DNA from: Ehretia macrophylla
Lineage: Eukaryota; Streptophyta; Magnoliopsida; Boraginales; Ehretiaceae
Direction: 5' to 3'
DNA: 64,000 nt
Assembly: GCA_037974665.1 (NCBI GenBank)
Contig: CM075769.1
Location: 24,553,139 to 24,617,138 of the forward strand
Below are positions 1-12,575 of the stretch, one piece after another. Position numbers and translations under genes: made by a program. The notes under the pieces were generated by a model. The model searched no databases. It saw only the letters and a program-made list of their open reading frames with translations, and had not been told where the DNA came from. Every line of letters begins with the position of its first letter. Within the stretch, counting starts at the first letter, position 1.

Positions 1-134
1 CCTGTGTCATAACCAAATAGTAGCCCCCCAATGCCAGCTGATAATGCAAGCCGCATAATGTAAGGTGTCTTCACACTTGTGCGCCAACATTCTGTGAATT
101 CTGTCTTACCTGCTTTCTGAACACCCCCCTCCAT
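1..134 (-). CDS. Inositol transporter (INT/MFS sugar-transporter family), first exon, partial
   Basis: Reading the minus strand from the ATG at 134 gives 44 codons and two further bases before the window edge, starting MEGGVQKAGKTEFTECWRT and ending in SAGIGGLLFGYDTG. The hydrophilic N-terminus with KTEFTECW, then the first membrane segment ending in GGLLFGYDTG, is the hallmark of plant inositol transporters (INT4/INT2-like), proton-coupled myo-inositol carriers with twelve membrane segments in the plasma or vacuolar membrane. The PYIMRLALSAGIGG stretch begins TM1. The start is chosen because homologues begin at this methionine and the preceding bases (GGAACCAA) are not coding. The remaining exons lie left of the window. 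The identification comes from recognising the family; which INT paralogue it is cannot be decided from 44 residues. Confidence 0.85.
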   Translation of the reverse strand, partial: MEGGVQKAGKTEFTECWRTSVKTPYIMRLALSAGIGGLLFGYDT

Positions 135-3100
135 TTGGTTCCAATAGCAAAGATATATTTGCTAAAAGATATTAATTCTGTTAATTCAGATTAATAATAT
201 CAATAGGACATTTATAATTATCTGATCAAACAATTTTCTCTTAATTGTGAGATAGGCAATTGATGTCATTCAAACACTTAATGTTACCGAGTTCCACAGC
301 TGAGAACTTCTTCAAATTCTAGAGAAGCAGTACTGTTATATAGCGATCATTGTTGACGAAAAAGATCAAATTATAATCAAATGAGGAAATATTCGGGAGG
401 AATTAGAATAGTAATAGCAATAGTTAACACTACAAGAGGAGAAAAGACAGTTAAAGTGGATCTAATTTATTCGAAAATGAGGAGTCACAGGACAGTAAAT
501 TCAGAAGCCTAAGACATGGAGAACGATAGGAGCAGCATGCTAGATACCAGATCATCTCCAGGGAAATCATATCGTTACTTATTTAAAGAGTTGTTTCTTG
601 TTGCCCTGTTACAGATTCACTTCAAATTCCAACAAATCAACACTGGTCTTCAGCATAAATAAGCTGTTGCGACTGATTTATCATTAACCATTTGCAAAAC
701 ACGAAGCAGAAATAATTATTTACAATTACATGTAATGGCATGATCACAACCAATGAATGACGTTTCACTCCTTGGAGTTTATATTGTTTAGACCGGAGCC
801 TGATAAGGAAAAAATAGTCTCTAACTATAAGATGAATTTTGAAACGGAAAGGCACAACAGAATACGATGATATTACAAAATACCATATGAAGTCAAAAAC
901 GAAAGACTTGAGCAATGGTATTATGACATTTGATGCAATCGGAAATGGAGAAAAACAATTGCAGATCAACACAACATCAATACGAAACAAATACACATTG
1001 GACCTTTCTACAAAAATATAAATTATGACTTGATATGTACTAAACAAATTTACGTTTTCAAGATTGGTTTACGGCAAACACAATTGACTACGCATGACCA
1101 CCATGGAGAAGAGGAACAATAGAAAAATACAACAGTAAGTATATGCCACGCGCCTAAAATCCGTCAAGGCCAACTTGGTACGAGCCTAAGAAGATTACGC
1201 CTGCTAAAAACAAGATGCTTGACGTCCAAATCCGCCAAGGCAAACTGAGTACTTTGTCAGTATTATACAGTCTCAGCACGTAACATTGAAGTGAAAGTAT
1301 TGTCACAAAACCATAAAAGCAATTCTTGTCAAGTAATGCAAATCCAATGGCTCCCAGGAAAAACCATACCTCAGAAAGCTTTTCCAATAGTTTCTTCCAA
1401 ACACGATCAGTGAGACCCTTTTATCCCCTTATCCTCTTTATGATAAATCTGCTTACAATAACTTGATAGAACTCTACAACCACGCTAAAACAATGATAAA
1501 TATAGGGTGTTTAGTGGAAAAGCAACACTTAAATTGTGGTGTTAGTTTTGGACTCTTCACATTATTTTTTTGAATATTCCTATGAAAAGTCTGACAAATT
1601 AGAAGCTGTAATAAATACTAACATCAAAAGGGTGTTGGCAAATGATAAGATTAAAATTAGATATACATACGTGGGACCTTATAGATCCGTATCAAACCAA
1701 CATGTTGAGTCAAAGGATAACTACTGTACAAATACTTGGTTGGACTTGGGAGTCTTACGTGGGGTATCATCTTGTAATTTTATAGGGGGTTAGTACCATA
1801 TCAGAACAGAATCTATGAAATATTTTATCCATTCCATTACCATCAATTTGTTTCCTTTTAGAACTCTATTCATGAACGTTGCCATCATTAAACGTTATGA
1901 GACATAAGGGACTACCACTTTGTGTATACCTTTAACAATTTCTTTAGGATGATTTTTAAACGTTAGTCGATACCCTTTAATGAGGATCGTAGGATTAGCT
2001 TTAATGCTTGTTTGCTAGTCTAATTGGGAAAATTCCATTGCTTTAAGCTCATTTTTTCTGTGAGGAAAACAAAACAGGCATTTTCTCATCATTCTAATAT
2101 TAAAGACGTAAGCTAACAAACAAAGAACAGGCCACGAAATTGTAAATGACAGATTCTAAGGCCACGTCTAAGCGCGTCTAGAAATCACGAATTGCATTCC
2201 TTTGTACTGTTATAATGTGAGCATTTAGAAATCACGATTTGTATTTTTTTGTAATGTTATACTGTTGCCAATAGTATTTAAGTTGTTCATGTACTTATGA
2301 GAAAATGATTGAAACAGTTCACCACAATGATTGGATATACTCTAAGTAATTCGCCACTACTAAATTTTCATAAAGTTATGAGGTGATTCAAATATATTTT
2401 TTTAAAGATTCTTGTGAGATACTCAGCTTTTTTTTTTGTTTGTTTTTTATTTAAAGAAGGCTTACAAGCTTATATTCATCCTAATTGTTTTTATTATTAT
2501 TTATTTAAGTAATTTTCATTTTTTAGCTTTAACTTTGACTTAAAAATACTTTTAAAAATAAGTCAAATAAATTAGTTTAACTTTTAAACTCACACAAAGT
2601 GCTTTAAGTGTTTAAAATCTAAGCTAAACAGAACTTGAAACACGTGCTAGTTCTTAAAAAGCTGTGTAGACACATTTTATAGAAATTTTAATTAAGAGGT
2701 TTTATATCATCATTAAGAACAAAGGAAAAGAACTACTATTTTTTTCATCCACAAAACATGTATACCCTCTAGGTACTTCTCTCGAGAGTGCGTATAATGT
2801 TACAGTTTAATTGTTTAAATAGGAATATAGTCAGCTTTCAGATGACCCCATGTGGCAATTATTCAACGACTACCAAATATACGCCTTTGTCTTCTTGATC
2901 ATCAATTGTTCATTCATCACATATCCCAATCACCTCATTGGCTGAAAGTGTGAAAGCAGCTTTAAATGAAGTCCATGGTCCATTGCAATTATCACACTAG
3001 ACGCCCAGCCCCCTTCCGCAACCAGGCAGCAGAATACATTGGAAAAAATAAAGCAATAAGCGCATTACACTTTGGTGATCATATTATTAGATTTCTTCCT

Positions 3101-3258
3101 CGTTTAAAAGTTCAAGTAGTTAAAAAAAAAAATTATTATGTTATTTTTATCTCTCATACTTCCCTCAAGTTACAACGGAGTTGTTTTTTTATTGAGGTTT
3201 GCACATAGAGCATGAATATATATATCCAGATTTTCCTATGACTTTTATCATTATCACA
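135..3258. other. Upstream/intergenic region of the transporter gene, no convincing gene
   Basis: This AT-rich stretch lies upstream of the minus-strand transporter exon, so it should hold that gene's 5' UTR and promoter. I cannot place a TATA box or start site with confidence. A 77-codon hydrophobic open frame on the minus strand (1154-1387) has no recognisable domain and overlaps an imperfect direct duplication around 1157-1250 (two copies of ATCCGYCAAGGC), so I do not call it a gene. No RNA gene was seen. Confidence 0.5.
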
Positions 3259-3838
3259 TTGTTTGGAACAAATGAATTTTATAAAATTTTATAGAATTTA
3301 TTTATAAATTTAATTTTTTATATTTGAAAGCAGCACTTTAAAAAATTAGAAATCAAGGATTTGTAAATCTTGAATTTCCTCAAGTCTTACCCAAATTCTT
3401 GTCCAATAGGTAGAATTTACAAATTCACATTTTTTAAAATTAGTTCATATTTTTTGAAGATAAAATTACCCTCTGAATTTTTCTTTACATTTAAATTTAA
3501 CTTTTGCTTAAATAAAAAAATAAAAAATTATTTCAAAACCTTTCCCTCACCCTTCTTCTTTCAGTAAAATACGAAGAAAATAATTGATCAACAAGTCAGG
3601 ACATCAACAGTCCATACTAGTGCTTGTTGGATAGCCTAAAAAATTCTTATTTATCATTCCTAAATTTTACTAATTCCAATAAAATAAATGAAGGGTATTT
3701 AAGTAAAATATAATTTTTAATTCCAACTCCACATGTGTTGCAAATTAGAGTTTCAAACAAGAGAATTCATTTACAAATACAAATTCTCATGGAGTTCATT
3801 TTATAAATGAATTTTACAGTACAAGTGGTTCTAAACAC
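3259..3838. mobile_element. Possible MITE (about 580 bp, degenerate terminal inverted repeats)
   Basis: The left end reads TTGTTTGGAACA followed by ATG-AATTTTATAAAATT. The reverse complement of the right end reads GTGTTTAGAACCA followed later by AAATTCATTTATAAAATG. The shared GTTTRGAAC ends and matching AT-rich subterminal blocks suggest a short non-autonomous DNA transposon. No clear target-site duplication was found, so the assignment is weak. Confidence 0.35.
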
Positions 3839-3900
3839 TATGTATTATAAAATCTGTTAACTTGAAGGACATTTTGGTTATTTAATTTGTTTCTAACTAA

Positions 3901-4532
3901 GGGTAATTCCAACAGACTCTTTATTTTTTCTCCATAATAGAGAGTGAAATTGGTGACTCTCTATTTTTATAAATTTTTTATTTTAGTTTTACTCCAATAA
4001 CATTCTCTATTCATGACTCTCTATTTTAATTTCACCTTAATAGTAGTCCTTATTTTTTCAATACATAGCAAATTCAAGGCATAAAATTATAATAATTCTT
4101 AAACTTATAATACATATATCGCCTACAAATTATAATTATGAACTTGAAACGTATAACGACTATATACATTTATTCTATACCTCTTTTTGATGCAGCCTCA
4201 TCAATTAAATGAAAAAAAAGCATGGATCTTAAAGACTAGAAAAAAAAGACACATAAAAAGCAATCAAACAAAAATAAACAATGCAGATCAGACTACGAAA
4301 AAAAAAGGACACACAAGAAGAAATCAAACAAAAAAAGACAGAAGAAAAGACAAGAGATCAGCATAGCAAGCTTAATTTTGCTCGCTACTTCCAGCAAACC
4401 AAAGGCTACTAATGGCGAGCTCTCAAAATGTAGTGAGGAAGATGATGAGGCTGTTGGAGCCTTCTTTTTTAGTTTAACTCTCTACTTTGGCTAAAAAGCC
4501 AAAATAGAGAATATTGTTGAAGTTGTTATAGA
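3901..4532. mobile_element. MITE-like element with CTCTATTTT subterminal repeats
   Basis: The left end begins GGGTAATTCCAACAGACTCT and is followed by several copies of CTCTATTTT and rc AAATAGAGA. The right end, reverse-complemented, reads ATAACAACTTCAACAATATT then CTCTATTTTGGC. 'TTCCAACA...CTCTATTTT' ends are typical of a common plant MITE type. It contains the CTCTATTTTGGCT / AGCCAAAATAGAGA inverted pair near 4480-4512. Boundaries are approximate. Confidence 0.45.
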
Positions 4533-5534
4533 AGATGAAAAACTGCCCCTGGCAACCCTCCTCCATCCCAAAAACACCCCATCCCAAATCCAAAGAAGGA
4601 ACAGAGCACGATTATTTCATTGTGGAAAATGGAAGAGTGAACAGGGAAAATGAAATAGAGAGATACTGTGAGGCCCCGAACTACTTCTCGTACATTAACA
4701 TGTTAATCGAGCATTAACTATTATTATGAGTGAATTTCAGTTAATAATGTCACTAGGTTTCTTCATTTCTCATGATTTGAATTAAATAAATCTTAGAGGA
4801 TATATGAAATCTAGCATATCAAACTAAGCATTCGTTTCAATTAAAGAAAAAAGAATACTTTGATAGGTGTATTTAGATAGTTTGAATATTAGAGATTTGG
4901 GAATAAGAAATTTAGAACTTTACTTGTCATATGGGTGAAATAATTTGGGTAGCATTTAAGCATGATTTAGTTGTTTGTTCTATTAACTACTGATCTTTGG
5001 TAGTTAAAAGATAATAACCTTGAGAATATAATAACTAGGTAATAAGGTAATAACACTATATAGTGATCTTAAATAAAAATTAGGCTGTTAGCTGAGTGGT
5101 TTTCTATAAATTACGATAGGCAGTTTGAAGATACTTAGCTTTATAAATTAATTAGCAATACTACTTTTCTTTATTAGAATGATGAAGCAATCTTAAAAAG
5201 GATTAAAGTTCACATATTAGTTAGGGAATTTCACATTTAGGATTATGCTTAGGATGGTTACTGAATGACTTTAACTTAATTAGTTAAGAATGTTAACTCA
5301 TATTAAGCATATTAGAGTTATAAGAAAATACTGTTCTTAATAAAAAGGTTATATATTAACTAAGGCCACTTAATCTAACAAGAATATTCATACTCAGGAA
5401 TATACGCAAGAGTACTGACTGATAATGTCAACTCACATTGAAACTTAAATCAATATTATCCTTTCAAATATTAAGAGTAGTACCATAGTTAGTTGGCTTT
5501 TGGATAGGATTCAGTAGTTTTTGAGTAGGATAGA

Positions 5535-7821
5535 TGTGATGACCGAGAACCTCATCACATTCATTTTAATTGTTGCATGCCTTACTTGAGCATTAAAATG
5601 TGCAATTATTTACTTTTTGGTAAAAATCACTATTCATAAAGAAAATTGACTATTTAATTTTTCTGAAACTGTATTTTTGCCCTGTCATATGGCTTGTAGG
5701 AGGAATGAGAAAAGTGTCATTTTGTGTGTATTACGTTTGGAGCGTGCATTTAGAAAATGTTTTCTGTATCGTATGAATAGTGAATTAGTAGTAACAATTA
5801 GCTATTAAACAAGTTAGTTTATTATGTGCATTTTAAGCTATTATTGACCAAAGACTTACAAATGCTGGACTAGTAAATCAGCCCATACATTGAATATATC
5901 ACATATACACCATATTTAACTCATAAAAAAAAACTTAACAAAAATAGCAAACCCCCCCCCCCATTCCTTTGCTCAAACCCGACGGCACACACACACAAGG
6001 AAGAGAAGAAATCTTCAAACCATCTTGCAAATTTGATCTCTTAGCTTGATCTTGGAGTATTTTGAAGTGGCCTAGAGCTTCTATAACACTTCTATACTAG
6101 CATGGTGAGGGAGTTTTGCATTTTCATGATGTTTAAAGTTTATGTCATCTTTTTAAATTTTGTGATTTATTGGAATTAGCTATTGAAATGCTTAAATATG
6201 ATGTTAAATATGACTTATATGTTGTTTGGACTATGCTTGAGTTACTTGTTGGTAGATTCTATGGTTGAAGTTTGAGATTACATGAAGAAGATAACGAATA
6301 GTGCCAAAATTTAGGGTTTTGATAAAACTAGCTAATTAGAACAAATTGAGGCTTCCTTTAGGTGCTTTAGACATTAATGAAACTAGTTAAAAGCTCACAT
6401 GAGGTTGAATTGCCCGAAAATGAGTTAAAATGCAAAATTGACTAACTTTAAAAGTGGGATTTTTCACATAATGCAATCCGCGTACGTTTGGACTTTAGAT
6501 TGGGTATCCTTGGGGCATGGAAGCACTTTTGGTGCTTTTGTTGCGTTAAATTGGGGTCCGGAGATGGTAGGTGTAGTTAAAACCCGCTCAGGGTCTACCC
6601 GAGCTTTTGCCTCCAAAGCAAGTTTACATGGCCTTGATAGGTGTCTTTTGACTTAATTAGGGATGTAGAATGATAGGATTGTGGTTTTGTAACTTCGAAA
6701 TGCACATAGGAGAAGAATGACTTGGTTAAAGAAAGGGAAAAAGTAGTAGTTGACTACCTTGATGTTTATAAGTGCTTGTAGATGTGTTATTATGTATTTG
6801 TATGCTTGTCTAAAGTATAAATGAGCTATTTGAGGAGGTTGTGGAAGAAAATATGTTATTGTCACCTTTAAGTTCATATCGTGACTTTGTGCATATTGTG
6901 ACTATTTGCGAGGGCGGCCTACTTTGTCATTCCTCTTATGTGATATTTGATATACTTGGCTCTCGTGATCTTGACCCGGGGTTGCGCAACCTTTTCGGAC
7001 ATGGCAGCGTCGAGAAACACGGGCGGCATCGGGCTTGTCGTGTTCCCTCGACTATTATGGTGCCTATTCCCTTTCTCTCGCTAAGTATACTCCACTATCC
7101 CAGAGGCATGGTTCACCTCGTAGGGGCATATGGACCTACCTTAGGAGAAAGGGTCATAGGATCGGGGTACATCCGGAGTACCCATTTTGGAGGAATAAGG
7201 GTTTTACCTGCACTTGCTTGAAGATCTTGGCTCGTGGCTCGTGATGGAAGATAAGTGGAACCGTATCCTTTTTATACGTGGTTAAATACTTGTCCATTTA
7301 GCTTTGTTAGTTGGTATTGAATATGTTGTTATCTTGTTGCATATCATGCAGCACTTTCCGATTTATTGCATCACCTCCCTCACTGAGTAACTTTGGTTAC
7401 TCATTCATCGTTTTAACATGTTTCAGGAAAAGCTGTGGTTGGATGCTATGTACTGGTCTATATGCAGGAAATGCAAGTTGCTGGTTGTATGTGTTTTGTT
7501 TTGAGATTATGAAACCTTGTATATGTTTCTATTGTCTAAAAGGTTGTAATATAAAGTAAGCTTGTATTCTTGTATGAGTTAATAATTGTAGATGGGCTGT
7601 AATAACTTCAATAATTTACTTGATTGCCTAGTTAGTTTGCATGCTTGTGTGAATATGATTGTACCTTGGAGTTGGATTGTGGTTTTTTGAGGATAAGTTA
7701 CTGCTTGCAGGTGAATTGATAGCCCTATAAACAGGGAAAACTCCGTTCGTTTCCCCTCATTTTTCGTGACTTGGGTATTGGGTTTGGGAACTCCGGTCTT
7801 GAGAGGGATCGGGGTGTTACA
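5535..7821 (+). repeat. Family A LTR copy 1 (5' LTR)
   Basis: Starts TGTGATGACCGAGAAC and ends GGGGTGTTACA. It carries a splice-donor-like G|GTGAGG at 6104-6110 and an acceptor-like TTTCAG|G ending at 7426, bracketing hairpins H1, H2 and H3. Confidence 0.9.
6910..7426 (+). promoter_or_regulatory. Conserved LTR structured module H1-H2-H3 plus acceptor-like site (family A, LTR 1)
   Basis: H1 (6910-6935): arms GAGGGCGGC and GTCATTCCTC around loop CTACTTT. H2 (7000-7059): arms CATGGCAGCGTCGAG and CTCGACTATTATG around a GC-rich interior. H3 (7385-7402): perfect arms GAGTAAC and GTTACTC, loop TTTG, directly after CCTCACT. CTCAT at the end of H3 resembles a branch point, and TTTCAG|G ends 24 nt after H3. 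The RNA role is inferred. Confidence 0.6.
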
Positions 7822-7825
7822 GAAG

Positions 7826-7837
7826 TGGTATAAGAGC
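7826..7837 (+). other. Primer-binding site (initiator tRNA-Met type), internal domain 1
   Basis: TGGTATAAGAGC lies four bases after the LTR end. It differs by one base from TGGTATCAGAGC, the usual complement of plant initiator tRNA-Met. Confidence 0.8.
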
Positions 7838-9043
7838 TTAGATAGCTCTTAGCCGGGACAGGTTGCTCGGTCTGTTGGGTAGAGAACCCCGAGTGCACGC
7901 ATGTGAAATGTGTTTTGGATAGGTTTGTGCTAGCTTGAGAAATTATGTTTGCTTGAATAAAATGTGCTCCTATATGCTATACTTGTGTAAACTATAAAGA
8001 ATGTGCAGTATGTGTAGTTATATGAGTATATGTGCGTCTATGTGACTTGTTTGTGAAATAAGCAAAGAATGATTGATATGTACAATAATGTGGTTATGCG
8101 TGCATTTATGTGCTATAAATGTAAAATGTATGATAAGTATACGATATGTACATGTATATATGATCATTTATGCATCTAAGTAAACCTATGAGTAGTTGTT
8201 CACCTTAGTTTTTAGTAGAAAAGTATGTACTTGAATTCTTTGAGCTAAGTAATTATATGTACTAGGATAGTTTGTCAACTGAATTAGATGTTAATGACTT
8301 TTGATATGGTTAATAGTTGTATAATGGTTTGAGATACTAATTGTGCATACGTGATAGTTACCTGGTATGTGAGATTTACATTAAATATGTTATGTATGAG
8401 ATAAGAAAAGTTTATTTCAAGTGATTTCAATTGCATGCATCTATTACCCTTTGAAATGGTAAGTAAACTCTCCCCTATAAAGAGATGGTCAGCAGTGGGT
8501 CTCTGAAGCCACAAATCAGCAGAAGAGGGAATAGTTAATCAAGATATCTATTGGAGATTTCATCATATACATTTGAAATTCACATTGGGTATTTTCTTGC
8601 AATTCTTCTTGGTATTTTCTCGGTGTTCTGTATTTGGATTTATTATTCAGGACCTTGTTTTTGGTATTTTCTGGGTGCTTCTATATGGCGATTCTTGGTG
8701 ACATTCGTATGTGAAGATTGTTATCAGGCCTTACTCAGCTTTACCTCTGGCATTCGCATGCAAATGTTCCTATTGGTATTTTCTCGGCATTCTTACTCAG
8801 AATTCAAGAATGGATTTCCTATTCGATATTACTGCTGGGAGTCTTATATGATATTGGTAGTCCAAGGGGTTCTTGCTCAGATTTTCGGATAGCTTTCCAA
8901 ATAGAAGCCTTTATTTGGCCTCCTTATTAAAGAATTCTCACAAGCTATGCTTCTGGTATCCTTTGGGCTTCCTTATTGCTATTCTTGCATAGATGATGTG
9001 GAGTTTTTGAGATTAAGAAATTGCGAGGACGCAATTTTTTTGT

Positions 9044-9056
9044 AAGGAGGGGAGAG
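9044..9056 (+). other. Polypurine tract, internal domain 1
   Basis: AAGGAGGGGAGAG abuts the start of LTR 2 (TATGACGACC). It is identical to the tract in family B and differs only in its last base from those of families C and D. Confidence 0.85.
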
Positions 9057-11338
9057 TATGACGACCGAGAACCTAATCGCATTCTGTTTAATTGTTGCAT
9101 GCCTTGAGCATTAAAATGTGCAATTATTTACTTTTTGGTAAAAATCACTATTCATAAGAAAAATTGACTGTTTAATTTTTCTGAAACTGCATTTTTTATC
9201 TGTCATATGACTTGTAGGAAGAATGAGAAAAGTGTCATTTTGTGTGTATTACGTTTGGAGCGTGCATTTAGAAAATGTTTTTTGTATCGTATGAATAGTG
9301 AATTAGTAGTAACACTTAGCTATTAAACAAGTTAGTTTATTATGTGCATTTTAAGCTATTATTGACCAAAGTCTTGCAAATGCTTGACTAGTAAATCAGC
9401 CCATACATTGAATATATCACCTATACACCATATTTAACTCATAAGAAAAAACTTAACAAAAATAGCAAAACCAGCCCCCATTCCCTTGCTCAAACTTGAC
9501 GGCACATACATACAAGGAAGAGAAGAAATCTTCAAACCATCTTGCAAATTTGATCTCTTAGCTTGATCTTGGAGTGTTTTGAAGTGGCCTAGAGCTTCTA
9601 CAACACTTCTATACTAACATGGTGAGGGAGTTTTGCATTTTCATGATGTTTAAAGTTTATGTCATCTTTTTAAATTTTGTAATTTGTTGGAATTAGCTAT
9701 TGAAATGCTTAAATATGATGTTAAATATGAATTATATGTTGTTTGGACTATGCTTGAGTTCCTTGTTGGTAGATTCTATGGTTGAAGTTTGAGATTGCAT
9801 GAAGAAGATAATGAATAGTGCCAAAATTTAGGGTTTTGATAAAACTTGCTAATTAGAACGAATTGAGGCTTCCTTTAGGTGCTTTAGACATTAATGAAAC
9901 TAGTTAAAAGCTCACATGAGGTTGAATTGCTCGAAAATGAGTTAAAATGCAAAATTGGCTAACTTTAAAAATGGGTTTTTTCACATAATGCAATCCGGGC
10001 ACGTTTGGACTTTAGATTGGGTATCCTTGGGGTATGGAAGCACTTTTGATGCTTTCGTTGCGTTAAATTGGGGTTCAGAGATGGTAGGTGTAGTTAAAAC
10101 CTGTTCAGGGCCTACCCGAGCTTTTGCCTCCAAAGCGGGTTGACATGGCCTTGATAGGTGTCTTTTGACTTCATTAGGGATGTAGAATGATTGGATTGTG
10201 GTTTTGTAACTTCAAAATGCACATAGGAGAAGAATGACTTGGTTAAAGAAAGGGGAAAAGTAGTAGTTGACTACCTTGATGCTTATAAGTGCTTGTAGAT
10301 GTGTTATTATGTATTTGTATGCTTGTCTAAATTATAAATGAGCTATTTGAGGAGGTTGTGGAAGAAAATATGTTATTGTCACCTTTATGTTCATATCGTG
10401 ACTTTGTGAATATTGTGACTATTTGCGAGGGCGGCCTACTTTGTCATTCCTCTTATGTGATATTTGATATACTTGGCTCTCTTGATCTTGACCCGGGGTT
10501 GCTTAACCTTTTCAGACATGGTAGAGTCGAGAAACATGAGCGGCATCGAGCTTGCCGTGTTCCCTCGACTACCATGGTGCTTATTTCCTTTCTCTCGCTG
10601 AGTATACTCCACTACCCCAGAGGCATGGTTCACCTTGTAGGGGCATATGGACCTACCTTAGGAGAAAGGGTCATAGGATCGGGGTACATCCGAAGTACCC
10701 ATTTTGGAGGAATAAAGGTTTTGCTGGCACTTGCTTGAAGATCTTGGCTCATGGCTCGTGATGGAAGACAAGTGGAACCGTATTCTTTTTTTACGTGGTT
10801 AAATACTTGTCCATTTAGCATTGTTAGTTGGTATTGAATATGTTGTTATCTTGTTGCATATCATGTAGCACTTTCCGGTTTATTGCATCACCTCCCTCAT
10901 TGAGTAACTTTGGTTGCTTATTCATTGTTTTAACATGTTTCAGGAAAAGCTGTGGTTGGATGCTATGTACTGGTCTATGTGCAGGAAATGCAAGTTGCTG
11001 GTTGTATGTGTTTTGTTTTGAGATTATGAAACCTTGTATATGTTTCTATTGTCTAAAAGGTTGTAACATAAAGTAAGCTTGTATTCTTGTATGAGTTAAT
11101 AACTGTAGATGGGCTGTAATAACTTCAATAATTTACTTGATTGCCTAGTTAGTTTGCATGCTTGTGTGAATATGATTGTACCTTGGAGTTGGATTGTGGT
11201 TTTTTGAGGATAAGTTACTGCTTGCAGGTGAATTGATAGCCCTATAAACAGGGGAGACTCCGTCCGTTTTCCCTCGTTTTTCGTGACTTGGGTATTGGGT
11301 TTGGGAACTCCGGTCTCGAGAGGGATCGGGGTGTTACA
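9057..11338 (+). repeat. Family A LTR copy 2 (central LTR)
   Basis: Starts TATGACGACCG, where the terminal TG has become TA, and ends GGGGTGTTACA. The same TG-to-TA change is present in copy 3, consistent with copies 2 and 3 sharing a junction amplified by recombination. Confidence 0.9.
10427..10943 (+). promoter_or_regulatory. Conserved module H1-H2-H3 plus acceptor-like site (family A, LTR 2)
   Basis: H1 is at 10427-10452 with loop CTACTTT. H3 is at 10902-10919 with arms GAGTAAC and GTTGCTT, where G-U pairs replace two Watson-Crick pairs of copy 1. TTTCAG|G ends at 10943, 24 nt after H3. Confidence 0.6.
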
Positions 11339-12575
11339 GAAGTGGTATAAGAGCTTAGATAGCTCTTAGTCGGGACAGGTTCCTCGGTCTGTTGGGTAGA
11401 GAACCCCGAGTGCACGCATGTGAAATGTGTTTTGGATAGGTTTGTGCTAGCTTGAGAAATTATGTTTGCTTGAATAAAATGTGCTCCTATATGTTATACT
11501 TGTGTAAACTATAAAGAATGTGCAGTATGTGTAGTTACATGACTATATGTGCGTCTATGTGACTTGTTTGTGCAATAAGCAAAGAATGATTGATATGTAC
11601 AATAATGTGGTTATGCGTGCATTTATGTGCTATAAATGTAAAATGTATGATAAGTATACGATATGTACATGTATATATGATCATTTATGCATCTAAGTAA
11701 ACCTATGAGTAGTTGTTCACCTTAGTTTTTAGTAGAAAAGTATGTACTTGAATTCTTTGAGCTAAGTAATTATATGTACTAGGATAGTTTGTCAACTGAA
11801 TTAGATGTTAATGACTTTTGATATGTTTAATAGTTGTATAATGGTTTGAGATACTAATTGTGCATACGTGATAGTTACCTGGTATGTGCGAGTTACATTA
11901 AATATGTTATGTATGAGATAAAAAAAGTATATTTCAAGTGATTTCAATTGCATGCATCCATTACCCTTTGAAATAGTATGTAAACTCTTCCCTATAAAGA
12001 GATGGTTAGTAGTGGGTCTCTGAAGCCACGAACCAGCAGAAGAGGGAACAGTTAATCAAGATATCTATTGGAGATTTCATCATATACATTTGAAATTCAC
12101 ATTGGGTATTTTCTTGCAATTCTTCTTGGTATTTTTTCTCGGTGTTCTGTATTTGGATTTATTATTCGGGACTTTGCCTTTGATATTTTTTGGGTGCTTC
12201 TATATGGCGATTCTTGGTGACATTCGTATGTGAAGATTGTTATCAGGCCTTACTCAGCTTTACCTCTGGCATTTGCATGCAAATGTTCCTATTGGTATTT
12301 TCTCGGCATTCTTACTCAGAATTCAAGAATGGATTTCCTATTCGATATTACTGCTGGGAGTCTTATATGATATTGGTAGTCCAAGGGGTTCTTGCTCAGA
12401 TTTTCGGATAGCTTTCCAAATAGAAGCCTTTATTTGGCCTCCTTATTAAAGAATTCTCACAAGCTATGCTTCTGGTATCCTTTGGGCTTCCTTATTGCTA
12501 TTCTTGCGTAGATGATGTGGAGTTTTTGAGATTAAGAAATTGCGAGGACGCACTTTTTTTGTAAGGAGGGGAGAG
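11339..12575 (+). mobile_element. Family A internal domain 2, non-coding
   Basis: A near-copy of internal domain 1. The primer-binding site TGGTATAAGAGC is at 11343-11354 and the polypurine tract AAGGAGGGGAGAG at 12563-12575. The T-rich degenerate repeats are at about 12080-12450. No protein-coding domain was found. Confidence 0.8.

Larger units (their letters stand above)
7822..9056 (+). mobile_element. Family A internal domain 1, non-coding
   Basis: This 1.24-kb domain has a TG-rich leader (about 7890-8160, degenerate TATGTG repeats). It also has a T-rich section (about 8560-8930) of degenerate units such as TTGGTATTTTCTCGG and GCATTCTTACTCAG. The repeats leave a 113-codon open frame at 8551-8892 full of Y, F, I and W, which has no domain signature and is best explained by the repeats. 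No gag or pol was found. Confidence 0.8.

Noticed and set aside
1154..1387. Hydrophobic 77-codon minus-strand frame near the transporter
   Set aside because: No recognisable family, no continuation, and overlaps a short direct duplication.
6841..7244. 126- and 69-codon open frames in the family A LTR, repeated at 10358-10761 and 13892-14278
   Set aside because: They overlap the GC-rich H1-H2 module, differ in length and frame between copies, and lack any domain. Conservation is at nucleotide and structure level, not protein.
8551..8892. 113-codon membrane-protein-like frame in internal domain A (also 12190-12411)
   Set aside because: Composition follows the degenerate T-rich repeats, and the two copies differ in start and length.
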